The notes beneath the pieces are model-generated. The model was not told where the DNA came from. It saw nothing but the letters and a program-made list of their open reading frames with translations, and ran no database searches. Positions 1 through 12,079 of a stretch of 64,000 nucleotides of DNA are shown here, piece by piece (within the stretch, counting starts at the first letter, position 1; the number at the start of each line of letters is the position of its first letter). A program made the translations under genes and the position numbers. This stretch comes from Ascidia mentula (taxonomy: Eukaryota > Chordata > Ascidiacea > Phlebobranchia > Ascidiidae), in the NCBI GenBank assembly GCA_947561715.1, contig OX387202.1, forward strand, positions 12,909,001 through 12,973,000. Reading direction: 5' to 3'.

Positions 1-1282
1 AGTTCCTAAGGCCGAAAATTCAGAACTATCAAATATTTTGTAGCTTAAACACAAAAAACATGAAATAGTTAACATTTTGTTGGTTGACGTCAGCTAAGAA
101 TTTATTGGCGCCAGAATCAATATGAGTTGGAGCGTATACTTTTTAAGTTGGCACATTTCTCTTAGTACTAAATATTCCAGCTTTCAGGGTAATTTCTTAC
201 CTATTTCACAATCTGATCCGATCAACCCGGAGTTGCAAGAACAATGTTGGTCGTTAACTCCAGACAAACATTCACCGTTCTTAGAACAAGTTCTCAAACA
301 ATCTTCATCTGAAATATTGATTGGAAAAAAGCGTTATTTCGTTGATCATTTATTTTCACTTTCAATCCCTGTTTATCTGTTAGAAGGCGTTTTGTTGACT
401 TACGTGTGAACGAAAAGTATTGACTTGATAAACCACACGGTTTGCTGGTTACACCACCCTTGGTCGAACCAATAAATGAGCGTCTTCCGTTTCTTGAATA
501 AAACGTCACGTATCCTCCACTTCCTGAAAATATTCATGGTTAACTGAAACAAACCACAAAGTGTTAATTACATTAACTTACGCGACAAGATACCAGCGTG
601 AATGGCAGAGGCACAAACCGAGGAATTCTTGTTGTACGAATTTGTTCCACAGACGTAGTTGGACGAACAACCAGATGAACAAAATACATCAGTTACAGAA
701 AACTCACTGTTTCCTGTCGTGCTGCATTTCACTATATTTACATAAATAGCAATTATTTATTCGAACCAAAACGCTACCCGGAGGATAGCTTACTTTCAAA
801 TGTGTACGACCATCTTGCAAGTGAACAAGATTTGCTTCTCACTCCGTTCCTGTCCAATCCTTTATATTCATGTATTGGGTCACTTTTGTATACTTCAAAG
901 TAGCCTCCATTGTCTTTACAAAAATATTTGGTTTGAGTTCAAATGAAAGAAAATCGGTTACACATGCCAGGTTACTGTCAATTTAACTTACTATCCATCA
1001 GTCCTGCATGCATTGCAGCCAGACAAAGGGGACCAGCTGCGTATTCATCACTTCCACACAAATCCGAATATTGTCTCCAGCAGTTGGGTGGGCAGATTAC
1101 TTTTGAAATTGAGTGATTTAAATCTGATAACTTTGTGTCACACGTTGCTGCATTAAAGTAATAGATTTAATTCCTGTAAACGCATCCAAATAAAATTCCT
1201 TACCTATCAACGAATTGCATTGCTTTGGGTTTTGGACAAAGAACATCAGAATTGGAAAAACTTGGAAGTAATACTTTAACAT
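1..1282 (-). CDS. Secreted LCCL-LCCL-EGF protein, left copy (3' part outside window)
   Basis: Minus-strand gene whose 5' half is in the window. Exons read from splice signals, in order: 1204-1282 (signal peptide, MLKYYFQVFPILMFF...), 992-1147, 794-913, 582-731, 404-523, 201-308. Every junction after the first exon is phase 1. Exons 2-3 form one LCCL domain and exons 4-5 a second: the family hallmark is seen in [12 protein letters not shown] followed by a [11 protein letters not shown] strand. Exon 6 is an EGF-like module with six cysteines ending [16 protein letters not shown] domains occur in secreted and extracellular-matrix proteins such as cochlin and Limulus factor C. Exon lengths (156/120/150/120/108) match those of the gene at 6202-10993 exactly, and bases 1-60 match that gene's next intron, so the EGF and fibrinogen exons probably continue beyond base 1. 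No break is seen in the visible exons. Confidence 0.85.
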
Positions 1283-2650
1283 GGTTTCTAAATATTTTGA
1301 AATTGACTGAATATGTTGCTTAAATAAACGTGTGCCCCGACAACTAATAATATGGTATGTAGTAATCACATCGAAAAGTGTCTCATCAGAATTTTATTCA
1401 ACCAGTCATTAGGAAAAAACAAACACAAAGTGATTTTTCCGAAACTTAATTTCCTTAATTTCAAGCCTGCCTTCACTGACTTATGTTTCCTCTGTAAAAA
1501 TTTACCTTCCAACTGGACGCAGTAATCACAATGAATGAGAATTCGAAACAAACAATACGCGTGCTTCAGTCCAACCTTTACTGAAAATTATATTTTCTGT
1601 TTGGACACAGCAACATTGCAACACGTTAGCAACGCCTCACGTCACGCAGTAGTTCCGTTGATTTTAACGCAAATATTTTGAATCCAATCTCTAATCCGGT
1701 GTGGATATTTGAATTCGGTGTTGATATTTGCATCCGATGTTGATATTTGAATCCGATGTTGATATTTTAATTCGGTTGTGATATTTGGGTTCGTCCGGCA
1801 TATCCCTAAAATATGAAACTTAAATTAAGTGGAGTTACCAACAAGCGAGGGCACTGACACGGTCAATACCCGGAAAAACATTTGGAACGAAAAATAACAA
1901 AAATTCATTTACCACCATACGCTAACTAAAAGCGTGTTAATTGAAGAAACTAATACTCGGGGAAAATAATAGAATAATTATAAATTGAAGCTTTATTGGC
2001 GTCTGAATGCAGGGCTCAAATTTTTTGTCAGGGTCGTAACTCGTGTGCTTTCTTATTCTTCACAATGTGTTTCAGCTTTAATGAAAATTATATTTTCTGT
2101 TTGGACACAGCAACATCGCAACACGTTAGCAACGCTTCACGTCACGCAGCGGTTCCGCTGATTTTAACGCAAATATTTTGAATCCAATCTCTAATCCGGT
2201 GTTGATATTTGAATTCGGTTGTGATATTTGAATTCGGTTGTGATATTTGGGTTCGTTCGGCAAATCCCTATTAAACTGAAACTTAAATTAAGTGGAGTTT
2301 CCACCAAACGAGTACACTGACACGGTCAATGCCCGGTAAAAATATTTGAAACGCAAAATAGCAAAAATTCATTTACCGCCATACGCTAACTAAAAGCGTG
2401 TTAATTGAAGGAACTAATACTCGGGGAAAATAATAGAATAATTACAAATTGAAGCTTTATTGGCGTCTGAATGCAGGGTTCAAATTTTTTGTCAGGGTCG
2501 TAACTCGTGTGCTTTCGTATTCTTCACAATGTGTTTCAGCTTTAAAGAAAATTATATTCTCTGTTTGGACACTGCGATATTGCAACGTGTTAGAGACGCC
2601 TAACGTCACACAGCACTTCCGTTGATTTAAACGCAAAATGTTTTGGATCC
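1283..2650. repeat. Tandem repeat upstream of the left LCCL gene, about 460 bp unit
   Basis: Three direct copies, at about 1565-1985, 1985-2452 and 2452-2640 (the last partial). Each carries 'gaagctttattggcgtctga' or its neighbour, then a stretch beginning 'gaaaattatattttctgttt', then several short imperfect repeats of 'ccgatgttgatatttgaat'. Small ORFs inside are shared between copies but look like no protein and are not annotated. The unit lies directly upstream of the gene's signal exon, so it may hold promoter sequence; no core promoter motif is clear. Confidence 0.7.
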
Positions 2651-4500
2651 CACTCGGCGACGCTAAACATACGGAAATGTAGATGTTAGACATTATAACA
2701 GAAAACAGCTGCGTTGTTTTCAACGAAAAATGTCCTGTAACGCTCCTCTCAGAACGACAACATAGGAACTCGACACTTCGCCGAAACAGGAGGTGTTTCT
2801 AATAAAATTAGAAACACAACTGACGCACAACCGTTTTAATGCTGGACAACAAAACGTATCACGCCCACCAAACTGTTTTGCGAAATGATCTGATGCAAAA
2901 CAGTGGTGCCGCTCAACGAAAAATGTGTTGGCTTGTTGATTGCAATTACCTTCTTAATAAAAGTGTGTGCGGTATCCAATCTTTCATTTTATTGTTTATC
3001 ATTGGAGACAAAACGTTTGAATACGTCGAAAAACGTTCTGTGTTGCATCGTGACAGAGGTACAATTATGGCAAACCACTAGTTTTGGCTAATTTGAACTG
3101 CTTCAAACTGATGTAAATTATAGCCCAACCCGATATTTGTACTTGGCTCACTGGTGGTCTGCAAAGTTCTCTCGGGTGGGTCGCGGATCAAGCTATCATT
3201 CAGATAGTAATTTGAAAGTCGTTGGTAAAAGAGTTGAATTCCTAAACTAAAACCCAGAAGTGAACACAAAGTTGCTCATTAAAATAACCCCTGGTTAAAA
3301 TCCAATCTCATAGTAATAAAATGTTGACGCATGCATCTCAAAGTGGAACGCGAAAACATAAACCGATGAAACTGCGAGCCGAAAGGGGTTGGCACTGATC
3401 TTACTCATCGAAACCTTAACCATGGAAATATTTTTTAACATTAAGACGACGGCGACATCTAAAGGATGAAATTGTTCGTTGCAGCAATGCTGTTAAGTGA
3501 ATAAACAGATTGTAATTTCAAAACAAGCAATATAGCCTATGCAGTTGCTACGAAATTTAATTTCATACAGAAGTTTCAATTGTAACCACAATCATTTTCG
3601 ATGTGAAATTACAAATTCTTGCTGTATAGCAACATGATTGTAAATAGTAACAGTTTATTTTATCAGATTATAATTGACATGAGAGCAAGTGGTATCAAAG
3701 ACTGGATATTTTTATCATAGATTTTACGTCGTCCTGTATTGAAATTATTCTTGGATGCGTACAGGCTATTAACGTGGTAAATGCCGTCATTTGGAAGCAA
3801 AATGTTGAAAAAATTAGATGGTTTGTCTGAGCCCAGTGCGACCCGAATAAGGTTCGGCGTCGTTACATAGCGACTCACACCCGCATTGAGGGTCTTGCAT
3901 CGTATCACAAGAAAGTTTGTTGAAGATAAAGTTCTTGTCGTTCCCCCATACACAAACCTTTATCGCTACATAACAGCTTCCAAACAAGACCCTCATCGAA
4001 AACTTTAGCTTGTGGTAGTTATATCACTGTTTTTTACCCGGTTTTTCCAAGTTTTCCAGGAGTTGGTATTCCCCAGGTCTTAAATAAATATCAAACTTAA
4101 ACGAGATGAAGATTCCTGCAGAGCTGGACATGTGCATGATCAGTATAAGGTAAAATTATTTAGAATGTAAGATAGCAAAATCACTGTACACCAACTAAAA
4201 ACGTGGCTAAACTCGTTTCGTTGGAAGATTGCAAAATATTTCCTTAGCGCAGATCACAGACTGCTGATGTCTTTCTTCGATCCACAAAAGCCTTCCGTGT
4301 TAGTAGCAAACAGAACTGCTCGTTCGGCATTTTTCGTGAACAAATTCACGTCAACTTTCACGTGTTTTTATTATCTCATGACAGAGAGGATGATGCCGGT
4401 CGTTTCTGCAACTGAAAAAGTCAGAATACAAGTGTAATTGAACTTTTTAGAACTTTGAAAATACACTTTGGAATACGCGATGTTGACCCCCATCGTTGTT
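2650..4500. other. Intergenic, no gene recognised
   Basis: About 2650-2950 is a diverged copy of the repeat family found at 12.1-15.1 kb (shared words include 'aacacaactgacgcac' and 'tttgcgaaatgatctgatgc'). From 2950 to 4500 nothing with splice-bounded coding potential was seen on either strand. The short open frames there are not supported by domain features. Confidence 0.5.
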
Positions 4501-4512
4501 CCGACTAATTTT

Positions 4513-4697
4513 AAGGAATTTTAGGAATTTCAGGCATTTCAGGCATTTCAGGCATCTCAGGCATCTCAGGCATTTCAGGCATTTCAGGCATTTCAGGCAT
4601 TTCAGGCATTTCAGGCATTTCAGGCATTTCAGGCATTTCAAGCATTTCAGGCATTTCAAGCGTTTCAAGCATTTCAAGCATTTCAAGCATTTCAAGC
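4513..4697. repeat. 9-bp minisatellite (CATTTCAGG)n
   Basis: About twenty near-perfect copies of a 9-base unit, with CATCTCAGG and CATTTCAAG variants at the edges. Because the period is a multiple of three it opens all frames on both strands and yields low-complexity ORFs (HFR, MPE or CLK triplets), which are not genes. It abuts the retroelement fragment at 4700. Confidence 0.95.
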
Positions 4698-4699
4698 AA

Positions 4700-5080
4700 A
4701 GCAGTGAATGAACTGACTGGAACAGTGATGCACTGGCTCAACATCGATAGAGACATTGTGGACATGTGTCTTAAATGCTGTACATCTACCAAACATGAAA
4801 ACATGATGCCGAATGTTCCCGCACATCCATGGATGCTGACCGAGAAACCATGGAGTCGAATTCATGTCGACCACGCCTTAAATTTCATGGGGTATAACTG
4901 TTTGGTCGTCATTGATGCTGCTTGTACGAAATAACATTGGATTAAACGGGCCAAAGCAATTACCTTTCAAAAAACAATAGTTGTCATAGAGCGAAATTTC
5001 TCGCGTTTCGGATCCCCGCATTCTACGATCACCGACAAAATGTCATTTTTAAAGTGTGGTGGTCAGTGTGCGACTTGACC
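4700..5080 (+). mobile_element. Ty3/gypsy LTR retrotransposon fossil, integrase fragment
   Basis: Plus-strand reading gives the C-terminal side of an integrase zinc-binding region followed by the start of the integrase core, with the typical 'PW.RIHVDHA..FMGYNCLVVIDA' and later 'FSRFGSPHSTITD' blocks of Ty3/gypsy elements. Only this small part is recognisable. No long terminal repeats, reverse transcriptase or gag were found nearby. It is a broken, old fragment; several disruptions are present over its short length. Confidence 0.75.
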
Positions 5081-5089
5081 AACCCAACT

Positions 5090-6195
5090 AATCATTGCCA
5101 GGAATGTAAAGCAATAATTAAACTTACGAAAACTAACAAACCAACGTGGGTCGTCGTGATGTCAGGGCGATGTTACAGAAGGAAAAGAAACGGCAATATT
5201 TGTCGGGGAAACTGCTGAATCCATAACGTTGGCCGTCTCAATGCCATTTACGAAGGGTTTATCTCTTGCAAGTGGGTTTTCGAAAACTTGCACCGTCAAC
5301 ATAACAAACATTCTGTCTTCAACAACTAAATATTTACAAACGCTGATGGGTTGTCAACAAAAAGCATGGAGACGGTTGCATGCGATATTACAACAACGAC
5401 ATGATATACAAGGTATGATAAAACGGAATATGTTGTCAATATCTAATTGACACGTTGACATAATTCTATGGAAGAAGTGGCATCCGAAACACACAAAATG
5501 TAATTATTAGTAGTGTCGACGTCATATTTGCAATTATTATGTTGCGTTTTTCTGGCTTCAACCGTTTTTTCAATAACGTCGGATAATTATCACGCTGTAA
5601 ACCAAGTTTAACTCATTTACGGTGAACATGCTATTCGTTCGTTGACACTTCCAGCAACAAGCCGCCTTTTCAAATGAGTCACGTGGTAATCCGAATTCAA
5701 ATAACCCGGTATGCATTTTCTATATAGGCCACATGTCTTTTGCGTAAAAAAGATACGAAGGGACAGAGGACAAAGGACATGTAGGACAAAGACTTTTTGT
5801 ACGCGTGGTTTGTAACGTGTTATTGTTAATCCTCGTGCGCTTGTTTATTATGCATTAAACTGATCGATTGACTTTGGGTTTGATAGCAGCCTTTTTATCA
5901 GGAGTCAGATATACGGCAGTGTTATTATTTGTGTAGACGTTTTAGGCAACTCCCTACAAATACCATGATAATAACAAACATGCAAAATGGTAAAGTTTTC
6001 GCTACTGAAACAAAAATTGTAAGGATTTGTGAAATAAATTCGGTTCGGTATAATTGCTTTCGTGTTATTTACGATTTCAAGCCTTTCTCAAAACAGGTAA
6101 AAGTATTTACAATGTCTGTCAATAATTGTCAATTAACACAACGTTGCCATGGTAACTAACGACGCAATGTTAATTTTCGTCACTTTAAACCTCCC
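5090..6195. other. Intergenic, no gene recognised
   Basis: A 73-codon open frame at 5229-5450 and a 76-codon frame at 5929-6159 are present, but neither has recognisable motifs or convincing splice sites. The stretch follows the retroelement fragment and may be further decayed element sequence. Confidence 0.4.
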
Positions 6196-6201
6196 CAACA
6201 T

Positions 6202-9200
6202 TTATTCGCATTTCACTTTCATCTTAGAACTCATTATTCCGCCCAATGATTTTTTCCAATCCCACCAACTCATAGTGTTGTAAGCAGTAGAAGTTCTCGA
6301 CCACGGACCATTGAGGGTGGCACGTGAACAACTACGATGCCACCAAGCTCCCCAAGTCACAGCACAATTACCTCCTGCCCTGCAATTATAATTAAGTCGG
6401 TTGTCAACAACTCTGTGTTACAACTTATTTAAACTCAATTAAAACTTGTGTTTAACTAAAACTTTAACGCAACCCCCTGTTTCAGAGCAATTGATTTTCA
6501 CAATTGTTGATTTAGGGTAGGCGGTTAACTTTGTCAACGAAAATCAACTATTTAAGGAAAATGCATTTTATGTTTTTTGACTCAACTCGATTTACTTCGT
6601 TAGTAAAACAGAAATATAATCAGACATGTTGTATCATTATTCCTCACGTATCATTGTCTCTGTTGCGTGTTGAAAATCTCATCCCGTTTATACTGTGCGG
6701 CCCAGCCATGGAATCTGATATATTCCCCGAATATCCGGATATAGTAATTGTGTAAGAACTTCCTTCATCGCCAATGCTGAAATTACTAAAAACAAAAATG
6801 TCAGAATGTTTAATTTAATGCAAAGTAATTTAAATAACAACGAGTAAATTGTTGTTTTAAATCAATCCGCTTTACATTGGTTTGTTGCTCATGGGAATGA
6901 TTGTTAAACATAAAACACTTTATGACGTAATAAACGACATGTGTCATACATTGTGTCGTGTTGTGTGGGATAATTATTTGTCAACTAAGCAATAAACACA
7001 GAGTGAGATTAGAAGTTTTGAGAAGGAAACCCAGATATTTTTCAACTTTAAGTTTACAAACGACTGGAGGATTACAAGGAGGCTTTATTGTAGCTGAAGA
7101 ACAAAGCGGATAATTCTAACTTTCCAGTCAAGATGCAACGTTTTGGCAAAGGTCAGTACTTGGCACTCAAGATTTTACCACAAGGAGTTGGGCAACAACG
7201 ACCGCATAAACTCATCTGGGCAACAGACTTTCCTGCAACACTGCGACTATCGCCTAAGGCAGTGGTTCTTAACCTTTTTTATCTCATTTCCCACTTCCAG
7301 TGTAAACGGAATCCTTATTTCCCACTGGTATTTACATTTTTTAACTAAGAATTTAATTATTGTATTTTCGCTATATCTGTTAAACTTTTTTAACTTTTTC
7401 TACCGCATGGCATTACCAATTACCAATAAGTGTACAACACACAGTGAATGCAGATCATTATATTTCTTTTCCGACTACTTTTGTGTATTTCGTTACCGAC
7501 TGATTATCCACCTACAACCCTAAAATTTCCCACGGGTAAGAACCACTTGGCCAAAGGAATTAACTCTGCAGGCAAATGCACCCATTTTCTTGCATAGAGG
7601 CCCAACAATATCCAATCAACCACGCAACGACCAGCAGCTAACCCAGGGGTGGGCAAAGAGAGCACAGAGTGTTTACACTATACAACTTATACACTGACAA
7701 TCAAGTTGCGCCAGTGTCTTACACGTCGCGATCACGGGATTTTTGTTGCCTCATTCAAAACATTGGGAGCAGAGCATGTTGGGCAGAAAATCGAAATTTC
7801 AAACACTGGATTATGCATGGGTGTTAGATGGAGAATATAATAATCTTTTTATCCCATATATCGATGCGGGACACAGCACTAATATTCACTGGATTGCTGC
7901 CATCAATTGTCTACTGGTTTGGCCATGGTTAATTCTACTTGAACTGTCATCCAGATGCCTACGTTTCAGAAGATTAGGAATCAAGGGAAAGAAAATTTTC
8001 TGCAGCCACATTCTCTAAGCGCAAAAAGTTGGCGTTCGACCCAATCCGAGCCCCACTGAGCTCGGTCCCGGCAATCCGCGACCAAGCGATCGCGCAAACC
8101 TCAAGAGCGGTGATGTGGGGTCGTTACGAGTTGATTACCATCCCTATGTGTGTGCGGTAATCTAAACTTTTTGTTTTCATAATTATTCCGAACCGAGTAA
8201 ATGCATTGAAACACAGCAAGGATATTCTGTGTTGCTTCAAACTTAAATCCCGAATTTTGTGAATCTGACGTAATAAGGGGGGTATTCCCCTAATGACTTT
8301 TAAGTTTTGTTAGTTATGACGACATGGCAGCATCGGGTAAATTATCGTTGGAACAAAGGCATTAAATTGAAAACGTTAAATAAGTCATAGTCTTACCTAT
8401 ACTCGGCAAATCCTTGACCTCCGAAAAAATCCTGAAGGTCAACACGAAGGCGACATCTAGTGGACGCACTGGTGATTTGATGCAGTTTCTCCAAACCTGA
8501 TAAAATTTTTTGGTTGTAATAATATCGCTGAAAACACTGGAATTTAAATTGGATTAACTGATGCTGTTATATCGACTCTAGGATTGTTACGTAGCTTGCT
8601 TGAAACGTTTCGCTTGATAGGCCTGTATATTTGACTTGGTGTGCGCAAGTTGTAACACTCAGTAAATGTTCGGTAGATGCATTAAATTTAAAACCAACTA
8701 TTATTCAAAATTTAACAGCAGTTGTAATTAGTTTGTATTTAAACTTGTAAGACGTTTAGTTAAGGATTGCTTTATTGGAATACAAACCCATCCAAAATTC
8801 TGTTGATAGATCCCCAAACCCGTTCTTGTAATCCACCCAATCTCTATCGAAACTCACAGATCCATCATAACGGCGCTGGAACACCTGGTATTTATTTTTA
8901 CCAAGGTAAGGTGTTCAGACAACAACTTTACATGTAAACGTCCACCGAACGCTTCCCAACAGTTAAACTTAGGATACAGTTCTAGCCTCGAGAGGCAAAC
9001 TTACCAGCCAAGCTCCACCATCCATGTCGCAATACCCCTGGAAAGTCAGAGGAGAAGTTAAATTGTAGACTCCGCTTACGTTAAGGCCGTTTTGTAACGC
9101 GTCCATGCAGGAGGTTGGAAACGAGCCTAGGTTTCGAACACCATGAACATTGTTAATAAATTGCATTCGTTTCATTCAAAAAGAACCAAACACAAAACTA

Positions 9201-10993
9201 CAAAATCTTACCTTTTTCGCAATGTGATCCACTGTATCCGTGGGCACATGAACAATTGTAGGAGGTTTTTGTATCCATGCAAGTTCCATTGTTCTGGCAA
9301 ATACCAGGATTTTGAACACAGAAATCTGGATCTAAAAAGGAATCAAGTTTCATGATCTGAATTTGCATTCTTACTCCAAGGGAAGAGTCGACTTCACGGC
9401 CCTGCACACACACAGGTAATTGATGTTCAAAAGTGGGTTTTATTTAGTCCGTATTTCAATGATATTGACAGTCACGCACGCGAGGCATTTTCGTTTAGCT
9501 GGTTGTCATGTACAGCATGTGGCATCCTCAAATTAATGACATTAAATTTTCTCTTTTTTTCTACTGACCGGTTACAAATGCATGATAATTACGATCAATT
9601 TCAGTGGACTGTCACATACTGAGTGGCATTTAGCTCCGAAGTAAACGCGAGGCATGAACTTCATTAAGAACAGCACCTTCAACACTGCTACAAGTGAAAG
9701 TTCGTAAGGCCGAAAATTCAGAACTATCAAATATTCTGCTGCTTAAACATGAAAAACATTACAACATGAAACAGGTGATTGTAGCGTTTACTTTATGTAG
9801 GGTTTGTTTTTTGATTTTCGAGTATTTTGCGATTTACCTATAGCGCATTTATCTTAATACCAAATATTCCAGCTTTTAGGGCAATTTCTTACCTATTTCA
9901 CAGTCTGACCCGATCAACCCGGGGTTGCAAGAACAATGTTGGTCGTTAACTCCAGACAAACATTCACCGTTGTTAGAACAAGTTCTCAAACAATCTTCAT
10001 CTAAAATATTGGGAAACAAGCGTTATTTCATTTATTACTTCTTTTCACTTTCAATCCCTGTTTATCTGTTAGAAGGCTTTTTGTTAACTTACGAGTGAAC
10101 GAAAAGTATTGACTTGATGAACCACACGATTTGCTGGTTACACCACCCTTGGTCGAACTAATAAATGAGCGTCTTCCGTTTCTAGAATAAAACGTCACGT
10201 ATCCTCCACTTCCTGAAAATATTCATGGTTGATTTAAACAAACCACAAAGTGTTAATTACACCAACTTACGCGACGAGATACCAGCGTGAATGGCAGAGG
10301 CACAAACCGAGGAATTCTTGTTGTACGAATTTGTTCCACAGACGTAGTTAGACGAACAACCAGGTGGACAAATTACATCAGTTACAGAAAACTCACTGTT
10401 CCCTGTCGTGCTGCATTTCACTATATTTACATAAATAGTAATTATTTATTCTAACCAAAACGCTACCCGGAGCATAGCTTACTTTCAAATGTGTACGACC
10501 ATTTTGCAAACGAACAAGATTTGCTTTTCACTCCGTTCCTGTCCAATCCTTTATATTCATGTATTGGATCACTTTTGTATACTTCAAAGTAGCCTCCATC
10601 ATCTTTACAAAAATATTTGGTTTGAGTTCATATCAAAGAAAATCCGGTAAACATGCCAGGATTCTGTCACTGTAACTTACTATCCATCAGTCCTGCATGC
10701 ATTGCAGCCAGACAAATGGGACCAGAGGCGTAATCATCACTTCCACACAAATCCGAATATTGTCTCAAGCAGTTGGGTGGGCAGATTACTTTTGAAATTG
10801 AGTGATTTAAATCTGATAACTTTGTGTCGCACGTTGCTGTTGAAACGAAATATTTAGTAGACTTACAAGCAGTAGGCTACATAAAAATTTTATGAGTAAA
10901 TTTGAAACGCAGCTTACCTATCAACGAATTGCATTGATTCTTGAATTGCAGATAACAAAGCAGGAAAGCTTGCAAATAATACTTTAACATCAT
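6202..10993 (-). CDS. Secreted LCCL-LCCL-EGF-EGF-fibrinogen protein, 12 exons, 494 aa
   Basis: Complete minus-strand model. Exons: 10918-10993, 10681-10836, 10483-10602, 10271-10420, 10093-10212, 9893-10000, 9212-9331, 9005-9126, 8788-8884, 8397-8496, 6648-6785, 6202-6379. Total 1485 nt, in frame, stop at 6202-6204. Exon 1 encodes a signal peptide ([15 protein letters not shown]...). Exons 2-5 give two LCCL domains, exons 6 and 7 one EGF each. Exons 8-12 give a fibrinogen-related domain: [71 protein letters not shown] and the MKVKCE end. The usual calcium-site DRDND reads NRDND. The exon 9 donor is gtttgt, unusual but frame-perfect. AATAAA overlaps the stop codon (6201-6206). Fibrinogen-related domains of this type (ficolins, tachylectins) bind acetylated sugars, so secreted recognition is plausible but not shown. 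The 1.6-kb intron at 6786-8396 holds transposon sequence. Confidence 0.9.
7260..7549. mobile_element. hAT-like MITE in a gene intron
   Basis: Starts CAGTGGTTCTTAACC and ends with the near-inverse GGGTAAGAACCACTTG. The flanks gcctaagg (7252-7259) and gccaaagg (7550-7557) agree at seven of eight bases, as expected of an 8-bp hAT target duplication. There is no transposase. It lies in the long intron of the LCCL/fibrinogen gene. Confidence 0.75.
7550..8150. other. Probable further transposon sequence in the same intron
   Basis: Contains 'caggggtgggcaaa' at about 7643, a common hAT-type end, but no partner end was found. A GC-rich patch at about 8035-8110 stands out from the AT-rich intron. The short ORFs here are not gene-like. 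The identification is tentative. Confidence 0.35.
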
Positions 10994-11690
10994 TGCTACA
11001 TAAAATGATAGAACATACGCTGCAAGTAAACAAGAAATTTAAAGGTTTAAAGCAAATTAAAAATCGCAATATTAATAGTTTTATCTCGTATATATTTCCG
11101 AAAATGGGTTAGCGATGTTTTTTTTCTCTCAAAAATAATCCTGTGTTCATTAAAAGCTCTGTACAGTGAGTTCAAAGCTTCGTATCTATTGGCAAAACCT
11201 CAACCTTCTGATATCTGTTCATTTGTTTCATTAAGCTCTCGCCGTTATTTACAATTGTTTATAAAGATGACGAAACGACCAAACCATTTACAGACGAAAT
11301 TCACACAGCACACAGAACATAACACACTGTGATTGCTACGTAAAATGCCAGAACATACGCTACAAGTAAACAAGAAACTTAAAGATATAAAGTAAGTTAA
11401 AGTTGTATTGCGCTTAAATAAGGGAAAAGCTCTCTGCAAATATTTTGAATTCATCAAGCAAGCAATCGCAATATTAATCGTTTTATCTCGTATTTATCCA
11501 GGAAAATGGGTTTGCGATGTATTTTTTTCTCAAAAATATTCCTCTGTTTATAAAAAGCTCTGTACACTAAATTTAAAGCGTCGTATCTACTGGCAAAACC
11601 ACAACCTGCTGATATCTGTTCATTTGTTTCAAAAAGCTTTAACCGTTAATTGCAATTGTTTATGAAGATGACGAAACGACGAAACCACTT
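10994..11690. repeat. Tandem duplication upstream of the LCCL/fibrinogen gene
   Basis: About 10991-11290 (from 'cattgctacataaaatgat') is repeated at about 11332-11690 (from 'gattgctacgtaaaatgcc'). Both copies run through 'gaacatacgct.caagtaaac', 'tttatctcgtat' and 'gatatctgttcatttgtttc' to 'gatgacgaaacgac'. The first copy overlaps the start codon and promoter side of the gene, so the promoter region has been duplicated. Confidence 0.8.
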
Positions 11691-12079
11691 TCAGAAGGCA
11701 TAATGATTTTTGGTTTAATTAACTCTTACTGAAATTATTAATGATCATCACCCAGTCGGCACAGTCGCTGTGTGCATAACCATTAGCATTTAGTTTCGTT
11801 TACGTGACGTATATTTCAAATGGATGAAGATTATTAAACACAAGCATATATTGAATAGGTTTAATGTCTCACAATTCATCATTCAGCCATTGCTACCTCA
11901 CCCATTCTCATACAGACTAAGAAATCAGAATGAAGCGTTGTCAGTGACTTGACAATTACTTTTAAAATTAAAAGAATACACGCGAACGCAAGCAAAGTAA
12001 TTGGAGCTTCGACAACGTTCTCTTCCATCGTTTATTCGTCTAAATTTAAATCATTTTTTCCCTATCAACGAATTGCATT

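Noticed and set aside
2457-2723. 88-codon minus-strand frame in the upstream repeat
   Set aside because: It is repeat sequence shared with the tandem copies at 1.6-2.5 kb, without coding features.
4447-4804. Open frames of 71-97 codons on both strands across the minisatellite
   Set aside because: They are produced by the 9-bp period of the repeat, which keeps every frame open; composition is pure triplet repetition.
6202-10993. Identity with the v-Themis fibrinogen-like self-sterility ligands of Ciona
   Set aside because: Both have fibrinogen domains, but the LCCL and EGF modules and the absence of a neighbouring polycystin-like s-Themis gene argue against it.
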